Assembly: GCF_900142655.1 (NCBI RefSeq)
Contig: NZ_FRBQ01000002.1
Location: 318,918-382,917, forward strand
Source: Phytopseudomonas punonensis
Lineage (GTDB): Bacteria > Pseudomonadota > Gammaproteobacteria > Pseudomonadales > Pseudomonadaceae
Length of the DNA: 64,000 nucleotides
Reading direction: 5' to 3'
Positions 63,636 through 64,000 of the stretch are shown here, in pieces. A program made the position numbers and the translations under genes. The stretch's first letter is position 1. Each line of letters starts with the position of its first letter. The notes below the pieces were generated by a model. It was given only the letters and a program-made list of their open reading frames with translations. It was not told the origin of the DNA and did no database searches.

Positions 63636-63903
63636 GGTCGATCTCGAAGATACTCGCCCTTGACCTTGCTGCGACCGCCACTATATATAGCGGGGCCAAA
63701 GCAGGTCGCAGGGCGCTCTTGCAGTCCGCCGCATGACGGCAAGACTGGGGTAGCACCAGCGGCCGCGCCACGTTTCTTGGCGTTCGCTCTTTCGGGCGAG
63801 CGCCGTCATCGTCGACGCGTTAGGCGTTGACTCGATACGCCTCATAGTGTTTTCAGGCAGTTGCTTGCCTTTCAATTTATCGAATTCAGGAATTTTCCAA
63901 TCC

Positions 63904-64000
63904 ATGGGTAAATCGCTGGTCATCGTGGAATCCCCGGCCAAGGCCAAGACCATCAACAAGTATCTGGGTAGCCAGTACGTGGTGAAGTCGAGCATCGGCC
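63904..64000 (+). CDS. topA: DNA topoisomerase I, start only
   Basis: The first 32 residues, from the ATG at 63904, read [22 protein letters not shown], the TOPRIM start of bacterial TopA. The gene runs past the window end. It relaxes negative supercoils. Confidence 0.93.
   Translation, partial: MGKSLVIVESPAKAKTINKYLGSQYVVKSSIG

Overview
The window looks like a chromosomal segment of a Pseudomonas species. Gene content (OprH-PhoP-PhoQ, PcpS, DctA, ActP, FadB-FadA, Slt, Uup, TopA) and GC-rich coding support this. From memory, the order mobA / moaB / moeA, yegS-type kinase, slt, uup, usp, fadB-fadA, DUF1653, topA resembles the P. aeruginosa chromosome. I cannot assign a species.

Bases 1-5680 are the right end of an AT-richer genomic island. 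Its right border is a copy of a tRNA 3' end (5657-5680) without the rest of the tRNA. The island carries a complete retron defence operon on the minus strand: a promoter, an msr-msd RNA with a perfect 21-bp msd stem, a transcription terminator, a retron reverse transcriptase with NAxxH, YADD and VTG motifs, a PtuA-like SMC/ABC ATPase and a PtuB-like HNH protein. This is the Ec78 (Eco7)-type architecture. An unassigned 87-residue ORF follows, and three unrecognised genes lie on the plus strand to its left, one of them a lipoprotein with two CxxC motifs.

Bases 5.7-32 kb are mostly single housekeeping or accessory genes: AzlCD amino-acid exporter, amidase, flavin-reductase-like protein, DUF485-ActP acetate uptake, a diguanylate cyclase with an intact I-site, lipoproteins, NUDIX, YebC, a serine hydrolase, dGTPase, TSUP exporter, IMPase, GFA protein, a zinc peptidase, parvulin, LysR with a divergent DUF2798 gene, DUF2167, bestrophin, an orphan glucosylglycerol-phosphate-phosphatase-like protein and a CAP protein. 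Bases 32-39 kb hold a same-strand run: apeB, gmhA, an MscS channel, lemA and an M48 peptidase. Bases 39-47 kb hold a second two-subunit SSS symporter, pcpS, oprH-phoP-phoQ behind an exact array of PhoP-like repeats, dctA behind a sigma-54 promoter, and a small predicted secreted peptide. Bases 47-64 kb hold tRNA-Pro(CGG), molybdenum cofactor genes, a lipid kinase, CheV, a MOSC protein, Slt, Uup, a universal stress protein, fadBA and the start of topA.

Regulatory links read from the sequence: a GAC-N4-GTC palindrome occurs twice before the ActP operon and once before the second symporter operon, suggesting shared control; the PhoP repeat array suggests autoregulation of oprH-phoPQ; a GCGG-N4-CCGC dyad lies upstream of the dctA sigma-54 promoter. 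The most notable system is the retron.
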